DNA from: Hymenolepis diminuta
Lineage: Eukaryota; Platyhelminthes; Cestoda; Cyclophyllidea; Hymenolepididae
NCBI GenBank assembly: GCA_900708905.1
Contig: CAADRB010000005.1
Span: forward strand, 5,544,332-5,608,331
Length of the DNA: 64,000 nt
Direction of reading: 5' to 3'
Shown here: in pieces, positions 35,624-49,530 of the stretch
How the letters are laid out: each line of letters starts with the position of its first letter
Numbering within the stretch: the first letter of the stretch is position 1
Program-made: the position numbers and the translations under genes
Notes under the pieces: generated by a model
Told to the model about the DNA's origin: nothing
Seen by the model: only the letters and a program-made list of their open reading frames with translations
Databases searched by the model: none

Positions 35624-38292
35624 TCTTCTCAATAACGATCACCTTTGAGGGGATAATCAATTTTTAGGCATTTCTGATTGATTGGAAGACTTTTGGGGAT
35701 AAAAATGATTCTGTCGAAAGCAGTGCGGCTTTTCTCTCTTTCTGCTCTGCCTCCCCCCTTCATACTTATGAAAGTACCAATTGTTTATGACCTAGTTTTA
35801 GACATTCATCACGTGATAATACCGGGATGTTCCCGGTGGGAAGCGAAAATTTGCTTTCGCAAATGTCCCCCGTCAGCTTAAAGTTCTGCTTTTTCTATCT
35901 TAGAACGTAAAGTACTTGGCTTCTACTTTTAATGCTGTAGTATTGACCAGAAAATGCACGTATCTTCGTATTTTGGCTTCAGTTGAACTTTTGAAAGGTT
36001 TGTTTGCTTCCAAATAGGGATGAGAATTATCTAAAACAGATATTTACTCAAAGTTTCACGAAATTTTACTCCAGAGCCGTTGTATCCGTGCTTTTGGTCT
36101 CGCTGTGGTTTAAGAGGGGCACAATTTACAATACGTCAACGACACGGCTGTTTCTGGGTTCAGACGTCACGATTGTGACGTAACGCACTTGTTGAAACTC
36201 GAGTGTTATTATTAATTGACGATGACCAACACATGGCATGATGTTGTTTGAATTTCAGTCAGTCAGAATCTAATCTATACACTGAAGAGTGAGCTTTTAT
36301 ATTCCTTTTTATTACGCAAATTTCATGTGACTTAAGTCGAAATGTCGGTTGCCATGGTGATCGCGAGAGAAAGGAGTCTTTTCTTTCCATCATCTGCCGC
36401 CTACCGATTGTGTTCAAGTCGTAATAGTTATTTGGTTTGTCTAAGTACCACAAATATTAACTGCTCAAGAGGCATTAAAGTTAAGACTGATTTTTTCAAT
36501 GGCCGATGTTAATGATATTGCCGGATTGTTATTTTGTTTTTATTAATATTGTTAATGTCCAAGCAAAAGGAGGAAATCAGGTGATATAATCAGGAAGAAG
36601 CTCTTCATTAAGGAGTGTTTAAACGAATCCTAAAATGTATGGAATGAGGAGGGAGTTTAGAATCAAAGGGCGGTTAATTCAATGACATTTTGTTTATCTG
36701 AACTCTAGAAGTATTAAGTTATCCATGTTCTCATAAGGTACATTTTACTTTCCAATTTCCCAATATTCAAATCTCATGAATTGACTCCTAGATTCATCGA
36801 TGGGATTTCGCTCACGATATTCAGAGCTTATTGATCGAATGATTTATTTCCTCAATTTACTTGTACCTTGTTGCAACGAGAAGTGTGCCGATGAGGCTAG
36901 AGCGATTACAAACAATGGTAGTATCCATTGTCAAATTCAAGTTTCACGATTCTTTAACTGTTTTATCATGACTTTCCTCAGTGCTTAAGGTATTTCTTTA
37001 GCTATCTAATATTTCATGATGGAATAACCAACCCGTCAATGAGCTCTGAAACCCTCTCAAGAAGTTAGAGGTTAAATCTCAAAGTTTAAATATTGTAATA
37101 TCAGAAAATGATGGAGTGAACTAAATCTATTCAGCGAAACCTGAAGAGTCGGATTAAACACAAATTCAGTTTGATGCTCTGACTTAAATTTTTATTCCTA
37201 CTGGATCTCCACCGGCCATTTCGGTTTTTCGACCTCTTTTATAGTTTCCCTGTTTTGATGCTTTTTCCTGATTGCAAATTGTTCAATTTTGTGTTGCCAC
37301 GGTGAAATAATAATAATGCAATACTTTTGTGGGGAAGAGGAATATTACAGCAATTCTCTGGTTTTTGAAATTGTCATATCTCTGTAGTTTATCAGATTAT
37401 ACCTAATAGCTTCCAATACATTGCCTCTCCCCATAAACAGACTTTTGAATCATCCACTTTCAATTTTCACGAAATCAGAGTCACAAAATTTTCTCACGAC
37501 TCCTCTCACGTGCCTCTCACTCTCCAAAGGACTCATTCAAAGTATGTGAGACTTGCACCTAAACTCGAATAAGTTCTCACTCGCTTCTGTGATACACCTT
37601 ACTCACTCACTCGAAATCACACATTTCTTTCCATCTACATGTGCTACATGTGAGTGAATGTGGGCCTTATGATTCATTCTCCAAAAGGCATCAGTGTTCG
37701 TAACTCGGTAATAGGATAGCACAATGGTCCTCTAGTGATTAATTCTATGACTAGAGTAGAAGTTTTTATCGAGAATCTCAATCGATGTTTCATATAAACG
37801 TTCATCCATTTGAATGCGTTGTCGCTGAGCCATGTTTGTATCAATTTTCTATGGGTCTGTTTGAGCTTGCATTAAAGGCGGGTGTTTGTATTCGTATAGA
37901 CCTTTCTTCTTATGCGCCGTTTCTTTCCATTCTTGAGCATTCATCTGTTATACAATTCCATTCTAGGGAATTTTTTTTATAGTTCAATACGTTCCACTGA
38001 GAATCTCATCCTTTGGTGTTTTGTTCATTCCCATTTTCTATTTGAAACACAATATAACCTAAATGGGGAATTCTCCATCAAAAATCGGGCCCAGATAACT
38101 CGTAAAAACTGGTTCTGATCACCGATTATTTCCATCCACTTGATTTGGGTTGACCAAATTTTGTTTTACCCAATCAATTCCATTATCAAAAAGCATCACC
38201 ATATTCTTAACTCGACGATATCACTGTCTAATAAGGAAACTTGTTAATTTATTTATCTTGATAGGGGTAGTTGAGAAGTCATTTGAAATCAT

Positions 38293-38326
38293 ATCATCTG
38301 GATCTTTCATATGAAAGACAGATGAT
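38293..38326. repeat. Near-perfect 34-bp palindrome
   Basis: ATCATCTG (38293-38300) pairs with CAGATGAT (38319-38326). The interior TCTTTCATATGAAAGA (38303-38318) is a perfect 16-bp palindrome. Only the two bases GA at 38301-38302 are unpaired. The purpose is unknown. Confidence 0.7.
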
Positions 38327-41214
38327 GTCTCAATAAACTTTAAAGTGAAAAAGCAGATGACCTCATGATTCTGGAGCTCAGATCAAATATGGTTCTCTTG
38401 ATTTCCCTTAAAATGAACCCTCCTTGAGCTTTCCCATTGTTAAAGTCGTAAAATAAACAGATGAGGAATTTTTTTCAGAATTACTCTCTATTCGCATTCC
38501 CTATGACAATACTTCGGTTTTTCGTACGCGAAGGCGCAGTGCCGTCTTTTATGTCCTTACGATGCAAAACCCTCACCTGTCATGTCTAAACACGTCTATC
38601 GATTCCCCCCTTTCTATAACCGTCTCGTTTCACTTAAAAGTACATCTCTCGCACGGCCTTACCCAAGTGATTAATACAAAGCTGTCTTTGTTTTTCCACT
38701 CAAAACATACCGCAAGCAAGTCAGTGATAGGCCCTTGAGCTTCCCTTTCATCTCCTCTGTTCCTCAGTCATCTCCCCCCCTCTCTCTCTTACTCGCTTCA
38801 ATTCTCGCAGTGGCTTCCTTGAGTACGTTTTGGTCTAATCAACTCTTAGCAATCTGCTCCACAGTTGTTGTCAGCTCTTACTCAAACAGCTACGAATTGG
38901 CGACTGTTGTTGTTAATTATTAGCTGCCAAGCTTTAGTTGTTATCCTAACGCCAACATTCTCAATTAGAAGACAGCCTCAAATAACGCCCCTCCTTCAAA
39001 AAATAGAACAAAAGATGTGGCTAAAGGTTAATGGAGCTGAATGGGGATAGACATTGTTCAACGTGACCTTGATTAATTTATGCATAATTAAGGGGAATCA
39101 TACTCACGCGGACGCTTTTGTAAACTAATGGCGAAATGGGCTACACTAAATTGGGATTTGGTCCCATGTATCTTCCCACTTCATAAAATCGGAACTTTAC
39201 TCGAAAGTAGACCAAGATGAAACTAGGAAAATATGCTCGAAGGCAATTTGCGAATAGTGCGAAATTTAAATTAATGCCAAATGAATTATAATCTATTTGA
39301 CTTCCTAAAATACGGGTTTAAAGACACCTCCCTGGATGGAATATATTAAATAAAACATGTGTATAATAGAATAGAGAGAGTAGTAAAAGTGTTGAAGTTC
39401 TCTCTAGGAGAGTGGAGTTCCCTTTGTCTGGAAGTTAGAAATTAATCGAGAAAATGGAAATGTAATCCCAAATAAAGGAGGGAGCGAGAAACTGAATTTT
39501 TAACCATCCTAACGCTCTTTTGTTTTAGCAATTAATTAATAATTTTATTATATGGTAAAATATTAAAACGTACAAGACAAGAAAACAATAATTAACGATC
39601 TTCAAGCTGGTTGAATTAGAGAAGGAATTAGAAACCTTCTTTTTGAATGATCAAGGGAGAGAAATATTCAAAATCAGATGGATTCTTCCCAGGTCATATA
39701 GTGAAATTCGTTGGACTTTCGCTGGACTTTGAACCAAATGTTGATTTTGCCAACCGCTCGGGATTAGTGCATTGTATCAAGTCCTGAAAGATTGGATTTC
39801 CTGTCAAAAGATGGTGTCCTCATGACTCTCTTTAATGAAAAATTAGTATTAATTTCTTTCTAAGCATTACTGTAACGCCAAATGCTTATTTTAAATCGGT
39901 TTCTTCTCGTGCAATTTTCTTTGAATTTTGCAGTTAGATATCACCAAGATAAAGTACTTGATCAATTACAATTTACAATTATGAACATAATCAGTTTAAA
40001 ATCATATAAACTCGTATCCTCCTGCCATTGAAAGACGAAATGTGTCGCAGTATACGTCAACTAGCAGCTCTGTAAATCTAAAGATGGGAGTGGCTACAAC
40101 ACCCAAACTTTTGAAATTTGTGAATTCGGGACTGGACTTGCTTCCACTCTCAACCTTACAACTACGAAAAGGAGGACGAATGCAAGCTCTAATCTGAAAA
40201 TCAGTATTTGCAGCTCTTATCCAGACGTCTCTATGGCTGAACTCAGGACAAACCCGAACAAGTTAGGCAGAAATTATAGGATTCTAGAACAAAATCTCCA
40301 AATATCACAAAATGGTTTCCTTTGCTTAGTAAATGTTACAATGAAAAAGATGTGCTCCTTGTCCAAATCGTATTTTCCCTAAATTACTGACTGACTCATA
40401 ACTAACAGATTACTATTTCATATGAAGCTTCCACTTTATCAGACAATCTATTGGGCCTCTATATATGAATCCGAGACTTTAAACATCCGTTGCGATTATT
40501 AACTGACAAAGACCCCTATTCAACTTCCATTAGCCGTCTAATCTGAAAACTGATGGCTGATGTTTCAATTAGATATTCGGATAAGACAAAGGAGTTACAA
40601 TCTGTTTGCTATAATTTGTAGGGATTGTTAAATTTCTCCCCGTATCTCTAACCTCTTTCTATTGCCCCCGATTCACATAAATTCAGTCTGATTTTCTGTC
40701 AGCTTTGTTTGCGTTTAGTCACTTGGTTGTCCCATATAAAGAGGCCCTTACATGCGCGAAAAATTCACACGCGATGAAAGAGAGAGAAGATTGAGAGGGG
40801 AGACCTTTCGGACTAGACAGGAAAATGTTAAGATGCTAAATATGGCATAGAACAAAAGAAATAATGGCTCTACCGTCTAGCTACAAGGTCATGAAAAACA
40901 ATAAAATAGAGAATCAAGTTGCGAGATATGTGTCTGCTAGAGTATTGGGGGTAATTATCTGTCACGGGACTGAATCGGTCTGGGGTTGAATCAATCCACG
41001 ATTCCAGTTTCTAGAGACAAAACATTTAGGCATCTTCTTATCATCCCGGTGTTTTTTTGCATAGGGCTACCAAACCTCATTCTTATGCTCATATAGTAAG
41101 TGATTTCAATTCTCTCGAATCGCTTATTGTCTACGCCTGATTGGGGTAGAGAGAAGGTATTCTTGAGCTGTTCTAATATGGAGCACAATTTCTGCAACTT
41201 ATTTTAATTATCTA

Positions 41215-41305
41215 CACCCAACCAGTGTGGTTAGCCATTAGTATCACTGAATGTGTGCCTTTGAGCGTCGAACTCGTAATCTCATTCTCCACGTTCACAT
41301 CAGCT
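41215..41305 (-). repeat. tRNA-derived SINE fragment (inner of two)
   Basis: On the minus strand, ACGAGTTCGACGCTC (box B) is followed by AAGGCACACATTCAGTG and GGCTAACCACACTGG. These match the T arm and first body block of the best copy. It directly follows another copy in the same orientation. Confidence 0.55.
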
Positions 41306-41535
41306 TCACCGATGCATGGTTGAAGAGAAGTGTTTTTCAGCACTCATTTTGGACAGAGAAGTTGGGTCCTTGAGTCCCTCTGTTGAGAAACTTATATCCA
41401 GTCATCTCTTTCTTGACTGATTTTTATTCGTGCTGTCGGTCATACCGTTAATACGCACCGATGGATTTCGAGCCTGTGACCCCCTGATCTGATAAATGGT
41501 ATTTTGATTAATACGCTACCGGACACGCACTAAAC
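41306..41535 (-). repeat. tRNA-derived SINE copy (outer of two)
   Basis: On the minus strand the head reads GTGTCCGGTAGCGTATTAAT (box A) with GGCTCGAAATCC as box B, about 50 bp later. The body contains AGTCAAGAAAGAGATGACTGG and GCTGAAAAACACTTCTCTTC, the latter shared with the copy at 120-350. Confidence 0.55.
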
Positions 41536-44500
41536 AAAAATATTTATTTGGACAGAGAATATGTAGAATTTAGAGTATCAGTGTATGTTATACAGAATTT
41601 GAGATTAATCAGTATCGTTTTTAACTTTATTTGAAGGTCAGTAAAGTTGTTAGGCCTTGTTTCTCAGACCTTCTCATATTTGGAGAACGTGTTAAGATTG
41701 AAACTTTAGGGGGTCGCGCAAATTGGAATGATATCAGTAAAATGCTTCACGAATACGGTCATAGATACCCTAAATTCTACCCTGTTACATCCATCCAATT
41801 ACAGTTGCTTTGTTTTGACCATACTTAAAGGTGTAAATTGAGAATCTGCTGAAAAGATTTTCACATCTGAAATACCTCCGTATTAATATGAAACCTCTTA
41901 GAAAATGTATCGATACCGGTATAACCAAAATATAATGTACCAGACCTCTCTTCTCTGCAAAGATCATGTTTCACCAATCATATAAGAAATATTTAAACAA
42001 AATAAACCACAGCATTTGGTGGACCATGTGACACGGTTTAAAACAGACAAAGGGGAAAAATTAAGCCGTCTCAATAAGAGGTTTGTGCTTGGTTCCAGGA
42101 CGAATGTTCCTTTTTCATTATACTAGCAAGCTTAGACACAAAGACCTATCATTCCGAACAAAGGACCAACATAAAGAAGGCATAAAAAGCACTCTGATCT
42201 GGTAGAACAGGTGTAGGTCTCCGTACGTATGTATAGTAGAAACAGTAGAATGGTAATGGTTTACCACCGGCTCGGAAACAATCGCAATAAAGTGGAATAT
42301 TAAATTACATAATGCTATGTATAGCTGTCATCAATGGACATTCATGTTACTTTTTTAACCTGACTTTAGTTTGGAAGATCCTTGTAGTTTGAGATCAGGT
42401 ATTCTGTCAGTCTTTATCTGGATTTGCCTCAAATTTTCAGCTATGATTCAAAGTTCAGCTAAATGGAAAGGCAATTTTTTCAAACATACAGAAAAAAAAT
42501 GCATTAAATATATGAGATGACAGGGATGAGATGACTATAAAAAGAGAGGCTGAAACATCGACTGTCCTCTATCCACTTTTGGTAAAGAAACAACTGAAGG
42601 TCACAGATTGTTGCAAAAATTGAGCTTAAAGCAAGTAAATGTCGAAAGTAATCAAATTTTACGAGACAGGACTGAAAAGTTTTTATTTAGAAATTTTGCC
42701 CTTGTTAAGAATAAGACCGTGTCTGAAAACCAGAATTCGAGAAATAAGGTAGCTAGACAAAACAATCTCCACGCCCGCAAGTATTCACGTGGTCTAGAAT
42801 AAGTGAGAGAAATTAAATTGTCTGGTAGATTTTATTATGGAAAGAGTACCATAAGTACATGGGGCAGCAGTAGTATCTGCTCCTCGAAACACAAAGAGTT
42901 CCCGAGTAGAAGTTCCAAATAAAGAGAGAAGATAAGGAGGGGAGTCCCTCTCTAGACAGAGATAGGTGAAAGCGCATGGGAGCGGTGGTCTACTACTCAT
43001 CTGTTCGAAGTGAAAGTAGGTTAGGCGGCTGCAAAACGTATTTATGATCCTCTCACGAACAGACTGGTATGCTGAATTGTCAAACTGAGTTATATCGATT
43101 TTTAATAACTAATGAGAAATGCAGAACCCATAGTCCTGGCACTTCTAGCTTAGATATTTGGAATGAGGAAGATTCTATATGATGTAATTTCTCGGAACAA
43201 AAGTATGGAATTCAAATTTTAAATCCCTTTCCTCATGTAGTTAGAAACGAGAGCTTTTAAGACAGTTCTGTTTAATCGTCTGATCAAATCTTCCCTAACA
43301 AAATAAGGAAGGTATTAACAACACTTAACTTGAGTAGAACGAAGAAATTCCATAGAAACTCTCATTCTACATTAACCAGTCCAGTTGGCCATCACGTCGT
43401 TGAATGCCTACCGATGAGTTCTAACTAATGCTTCGCCTGAGCACAATCAAACCGGAAATTCACCATAATAATAAACAAGTTTAAGTACACCCACATATGC
43501 ACCTTCGAAGAGTATTAATTTTTAGGTTCTCTTTACTTTCCCCGACATTGACTATTCTCCTGCGTGGGTGGACTCTAACTCACAAGGTTTTGAATAAAGA
43601 AGTCATGCTTTCTTTTTTTATTTATAGACATTAACTTCAAAGCAAAGTAGATTAAAACACCCGATACAGTTTGGACTTGTTGAAAAGACATGGTCAGTAG
43701 GAGGTGTTTGCGGTTAGAACGTGCAAGGTAAATAACTTCAACAATACTCACCAGATAATAAGGTAAGTAATTAATGTAGGGAATTTGATATGAACCCTAT
43801 CGAAAGGGAGCTCTACTGAGCTGCGCTATACCTTTGCTTAGTCCCTTCTACTTGATCATGGGTAATAAAGTGATGCAAATGAATCAAAGTGGCATGAACA
43901 ATTAATCAATCACTATTCATGCACCTTTACAAAGATGGATCGTTTCCCTCTTAAGAGAACCACATCATGGGAACCATTAAAATTCTACAAACGACTATGC
44001 GTTATCATCTTTCGGCAGGACCTCTCCCACTTCTCTTTCTTTACTTTACTTTGAAAAACATGGGAAGTACATTTATTACAATCCTAAAGGAACAGCATCC
44101 AAAGCGGTAATTAATTGCATTTTCTCACTGTTCTGTGCGAACGAAGTACACAGCTAAGTTTAGGATGTGAGCGAGCCGAGGACAAAGGATCGGTCTTGTG
44201 TTTCGGTAGCTGTATCGTACTTGTCAAATGTATCAAAATAGTCCGATAGGTGGCTTCCAAACTGTTACCCTATCTGCGTCATTAGATGTTCTCTAAACTC
44301 CAAAAGGCCGCGTCGTGCCGCTCTAGAATTCGGTGATGTCGTTGGTTATGGTCACATTTATGTTAAAGTAAATTGGACGAGAAATGGGGTTAAGTGGCCC
44401 GGTTTTGGATTGACGTGTTTGTGTTGAGAGGGCAGGGGAGGGGGAACATTAGAGCGATCAAACGGAGAAAACCGAACGAGAACATTTGCGTTTACGCAGT

Positions 44501-45006
44501 TTTGACTCAAGTTCACCAATGGGAGAGAAAAAAGGCGGAGAAATTGAGTGCATTGGAGTGTCTTTATACTTGATTTTTTACCTTTTTGTTGATCATTATA
44601 AATTCGATGGGCACCTGTTGGATTTTTAAACCAAGTCATCCGAAGAGTTAATCAGGAAACCACTGAACCGCGTGCTAGTCCGAACCCATTTTCTAATTGC
44701 CAACAATTCACTTTATCCCTCTTCCTCATCAGTTTTATTACTCTACTCCAGAGTGCCTTCTGAAAATGCCCCAGATTTTATTGTCTGCAGAATTGTTTAA
44801 AACATTCTGTAAGAAATCTTCTGAGGGGAATGACTTTATCTAGATTAGAATGAGTAGTCGGGCTATCTTCCGTCTTTGGCCTGTGGAATATGGCTTGAAC
44901 TTGATCTTCTCCCTTCTAGTCATGGAGACGTCCAACATTTAGATGATGAATGACAGTACATGCAGTTAGAGAATACCGATTAAAACTAGATATTAGAAAG
45001 AGAGGG

Positions 45007-45014
45007 NNNNNNNN
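45007..45014. other. Assembly ambiguity, 8 N
   Basis: Eight undetermined bases in an AG-rich stretch, probably an unresolved simple repeat. Confidence 0.95.
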
Positions 45015-45264
45015 TGAGGGGAAGCATAGCTACAGCCGATGCTCGCTAAGATTTTATTCCTTATTTGTTCTAGCATTGAGCTTTCTTCGAACTGTTAGAC
45101 AATTACCATCTTTTGATGTCATCGATGTTAATAATAACATGCTTGTTTGTTTATAAATTTGGTTTACATTGTACTCTTCGGAAAAATGGATGCGTAACTG
45201 TTAGAATGCAATCTAGGGAAGGGATAGGGGAAATTGGTCCATGGGATTCGGGATTTTTACTTCT

Positions 45265-45552
45265 TCACCACTCATATGTGCTATTGCCATTTGAGGAGAT
45301 TGGCTTTGAATCTGATGTCAATATTGCGGACGAAATTCTGATATGCCACGTTTTAACCACTCCTGTCTTTTTGAAGACTTGGTCCTTGTTGAAAGTTTCA
45401 ACCAAAGGGCGGTGATCCCGTCCATTAGGCAAAAGAAGTGCTTTATCTGCTGCTAATACTCGCGTCCGAATTGACAAGGATCGGATCATCCAAATGTGTT
45501 CAGCCACCATACTCATATATTCTACGGGTCTGGTAGATAAGACGACGGCCAA
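45265..45552 (-). other. Region open in several frames, unrecognised
   Basis: The minus strand is open for about 95 codons without an ATG at the start. The plus strand is open for 100 codons over 45113-45415, and another plus segment, 45416-45559, is open in the same frame after one TGA. GC content is higher than nearby, which lowers stop frequency. It could be an exon fragment or a decayed coding relic; I recognise no domain. Confidence 0.2.
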
Positions 45553-47207
45553 ATAAGTGACGTCATTTCACGCAAACTTGGGCGTCGCTTCCCTATTAAA
45601 GTATATGGAGAAAAAAAACATAAAGTATGTGAAAAATGCTTCCTAAAAAGAGATCTTTTCTTTATTGAGAAATCGGAAAAAGAGTGACTAAGAATGGTTT
45701 GAGAAGATCAAACACTTAATTGATGTTTAAATATTCATTCATAAATTTTATTCTTAATTAATGAAAGAATACAGGGAAAGATATTACCGATATATTTTAT
45801 CAGAAGTATTGTTTTCCCCCAATTTTAAGCATTCTTAGATATTTGAATTTAAAAAAGCTTCGGAAAATTATCTTAATGGCATATTGGTATTCACCCAACT
45901 GAATACACCCTGACCACTGATTGAAACGCGAGTTTAAATATTTCAGAAATCGGTGGTTTTGATATGTCACTCTATCGCCGAAGAAGTCGGTCATTAGAGA
46001 CGTAAATGACAAGTGAATGACAAATTGACAGTCACAGGTCAGGTAATTGTGCCGTCGATTACTTATTTGAAATGACAGATAATCAAACTAGGTTGTGTCT
46101 TGGTTCTTTCACCGGTTATTTCAAGTCTCAAATTGCTTACAAACTTCTGTTGGTATTAATGGTGTATTTTATCGTATTAAGAATCAGAGAACAAAGGAAC
46201 CAATCGTAATGGGTTTGGAGGTAAATACTTTAATAAATAATTAATAAGGAAAAATCAAAGAGGAAAAAAACAATGAATTGCTAATAAGACAAGAAGTAAA
46301 TAAATGTATATCAACTAATTGATGAAATATATATCTGTTGTGAAATATATTCATTACATAAATGCGAACAAATCAATGAATCAGGAATTTAAATGGAGCA
46401 CGTCCTATTTAGGGACGACTTTATTCTCTAATTCTACTCGGATATCTCCTCTTTCTTATCCTTCGTTGGGATATTTTACTCTTCCCCTTTTCAGATCTTT
46501 TTCCACGATAGCAAATGATCTGGATGAAATATTCTCTCAATTATATGCTTCCTGCCCTTCTCCAATTGAGGCACACTACTCAATGTTACTTTTTTGAAGT
46601 GAAAATATGATTTTATGGGGAAATGGGGAGGACAGCTCTGTGTGCAATAAATATACGGGAACAGGTGAAAAGAATAGAAGCAAGCACAATCCAACTAATG
46701 GGAGCATAATAGCTGAATGCGAATTTGATAAACGTACACACGCAAACAGTCGAAATGAGGGCTGGGTAACAGACAAATGGGCAATAATTCAGAATTTTTA
46801 TAGGGAAAAAGAGTGATAATAACAGATATACCGAGTGATGAGTTGTGAGAATGATTGATCTTGATGAAATAAGGGATTTAGATGAAGGATGATGGATACG
46901 AAAATCCTCTATATGTGAGGTCGAGAGTAAACACAAGTCAGATATCTGTATCCCGAATCTGGAAAAGAAGGTCAAAAGACGCCATGAGGTTCATTAACGA
47001 ATACTCAGCAGACTGCTTGTTTAACACTTTCTGTAATTGCTGGTACAGCAGCTCGTTGGTGCCGATTATTCCCAACCCCCAACACTTCTCTCTCTTTCCA
47101 TCACACTCGTCCTTCTCCTCACCCCTTTTCTGACTCACTCATTCCGCAAGAGAAAGGACGTGAAGATGGTGGCAGGTGACGGCCGTGAATGCGTCAGCTA
47201 TCCGATG

Positions 47208-47210
<3 letters not shown>

Positions 47211-47248
<38 letters not shown>
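47211..47248. repeat. (AG)n microsatellite
   Basis: About 38 bp of AG/GA repeats with one GGG interruption. The flanks are moderately CpG-rich. Confidence 0.9.
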
Positions 47249-47252
<4 letters not shown>

Positions 47253-49159
47253 TCAGCTAATGCGGGAAAAAACTACACATACAAAAATACGTGGTCCGGC
47301 GAGTCGAAAGGAGAAAGGGAGAGAGAAGAACAAAATTTAGGGTCTTAGCCTCCCTTATATACTTGAGTATGAACCAACACCCAATTAATGAGTAAGTTCA
47401 TTAGCAAATGGCTAGTCAAAACTTCTGTTCTAATAGCGGTTTTGTTTTACGTTAATATGAATATTACTGCAAGATTTAAAAATGCAAGGTGAAGTGAAGT
47501 GATGGGTGTTAGTACTAGGTATTGCATTTTCAAATAGGGATACAATGGGATTGAATTAAGTACTAAAGAACGGAACACTCACCAGAATGTACTTAGTTTC
47601 TATTGTTCACAGCACTTCAAAAAGAGTTTTAGCCATGGGGAAGCATCTGAAATAGATGAGCAGCAAACATGTCCAATAAGGTATCAAACAGGGGAGCGTG
47701 TCGAGAAGAAGTAGATGATAAAGTCAGAGTGTACCGAAATTACTGGAACACTGAGCTTTCCAAATTCTTAGAAGGAGAAGAGGTCAGTTTTTGGTACCCT
47801 AAGTTCATGAGTGTGATTGTGTCCAGAGCCTGTGCACCTCTAGAATGCATTAATAGGACTACATGCCCGATGAGAAACCGATAGTCTGGTTTCAACCAGT
47901 AAGAAAATTTATACGAGAGAGTATGAATAGAGAAAATCGGTACAAACAACGTTTTACGGTAACGCATTCAAGTGCAAAAATGTATACGGTAAATAATTTA
48001 AAAATTTAAACCAATGAAATAAGCACATTGGAAGCTAAATTTGCTTTATATTTCTTGTATGATTCATGATGCCTTGACGTCAGTCAGTTACCGATTTGAC
48101 TCATTGATCATAAGATATGGTTTGACACTCGAAGTATGAAGTTTCACTTCTCAGGTTTCTCAGGGTCTGAGAAGAAAAGGCGGCTCAATACTATATATAT
48201 TTATGTTAAACGCGTGTCACTTGTCAAAGCCCTAGCGGGGAACACTACTTATTTTCCGTCTCCATCCACGAAATAAGCATTAAAAATTACATGATCGATT
48301 TCAGCAAGAGATTAGAAAATTATTATGACAGATATATACTTCTTGAACTGTGTTTATTTTGTCTAATAAAGTAATAACTTCAATCAAAGTTGAAGCTGTA
48401 AGGTTGAATCAAGTCAGTACTAATATCGTATCATCAAAATTAAGCTATCTACGCAACCTTTTCTGACCCAGAGTTGAGATAATGGGGTAGGTTGACTTCC
48501 ATTGTCAATCAGAGAGACGTCTTAATGTCCTTTTCAGGCCACTAAAATTTGAGTCTCAATTTAAAGGATGTCTGGAATTAGATTAGTGGTATTCTAACTT
48601 TTAGGGACTCAACTATATCGAAGTCAAGATTGGACGTTGGATTCAGATTTCTCTCGATGAAGTGCTCAATTTACTTCCGAATCCTCGTCAAATTAGATAG
48701 GATTCTACTGATTGTCATCAAGTGAAAATTGCCGAATCCTTTTACTTTATTTCGATCCGGCATCTAAAATGTAGAATACACAGTTCCTGGTTTCATTTCC
48801 ACAGATGCTTATCTAACTAAAATGAACATCAGACCGTCAGAAAGCTCCATCAAACTATTTGGGCCCCATAAGTTATACTATAGGTTTAAGATTTCTGAAG
48901 ATTTGTCATTTATAATTAGTGACAGCTTTTTCAAAGAGTTAGTGAAAGTTGATCGTTATTGACAGTCTATATTAATGATTAGATTGAGACGCTCTAAGTT
49001 AAACATTGAATTTGATGGCATGACTAGTCTACTTGGACGCTTCTGCGTTCTAAACTTCACGCTGCTTTCGTTAATCCTCAAGACTACTTTCATTTCTTTT
49101 TTTGTTTAGATTAATTAGAAGTGGCCGCCGACTAAGATTTGCTAAGCGGATAGTATCAA

Positions 49160-49530
49160 TTAATTGGATGTCTGTACAAACAACGTGCACATCTCTCGCT
49201 CACTCTCCTCTATGTGCATCATTGATATTTGTTATTCTCCTCCTTATTTGAGGGGCGGGGACACCTCACCTCTATTTTCTCGTCTAAAATTGCTGCCTGG
49301 AGCGGATGAGTGGTCTTCCACTTCCTTGTATTGGTGTTTCGGATGAGTCATCGTCAGCGTCAGCGTCAGAGAAATCGTGGGCGCCTGGACGCATGCACGC
49401 GGCTCGACCTTGACCTAATTTCCTTCTCATTTCTCTTTCTGCCCCTCTCTAACTCTCACTCTCCTTTCTATCTCTCGTTTTCGCTGACCACCTAGAGCGG
49501 CAGCAACTACACAATCGCATGGGTTTGAAG
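49160..49530. other. GC- and CpG-richer patch with pyrimidine tracts
   Basis: Composition shifts away from the surrounding AT-rich DNA. The patch includes a short CGTCAG triplet-pair repeat near 49350-49370, GGGCGCCTGGACGCATGCACG (about 49379-49399) and long CT-rich runs. Short frames are open on both strands. It may be regulatory or an untranslated exon; no gene is recognised. Confidence 0.25.

Larger units (their letters stand above)
33966..41214. other. No gene seen; contains receptor-site cluster, microsatellite and palindrome
   Basis: A longer CG-containing segment lies at about 38525-38660, with short CT runs near 38765-38790. All frames are under 70 codons. No splice-supported exon was found. 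Confidence 0.55.

Noticed and set aside
43789..43838. tRNA-like pair of hairpins on the minus strand (GCTCAGTAGAGC and CCCTTTCGATAGGG)
   Set aside because: The D-loop would be only four bases, no T arm or acceptor pairing is found, and the total length is too short for a tRNA.
46319..47252. Cluster of seven or more short frames on both strands
   Set aside because: They overlap one another, contain simple repeats and show no domains; they reflect locally low stop density.
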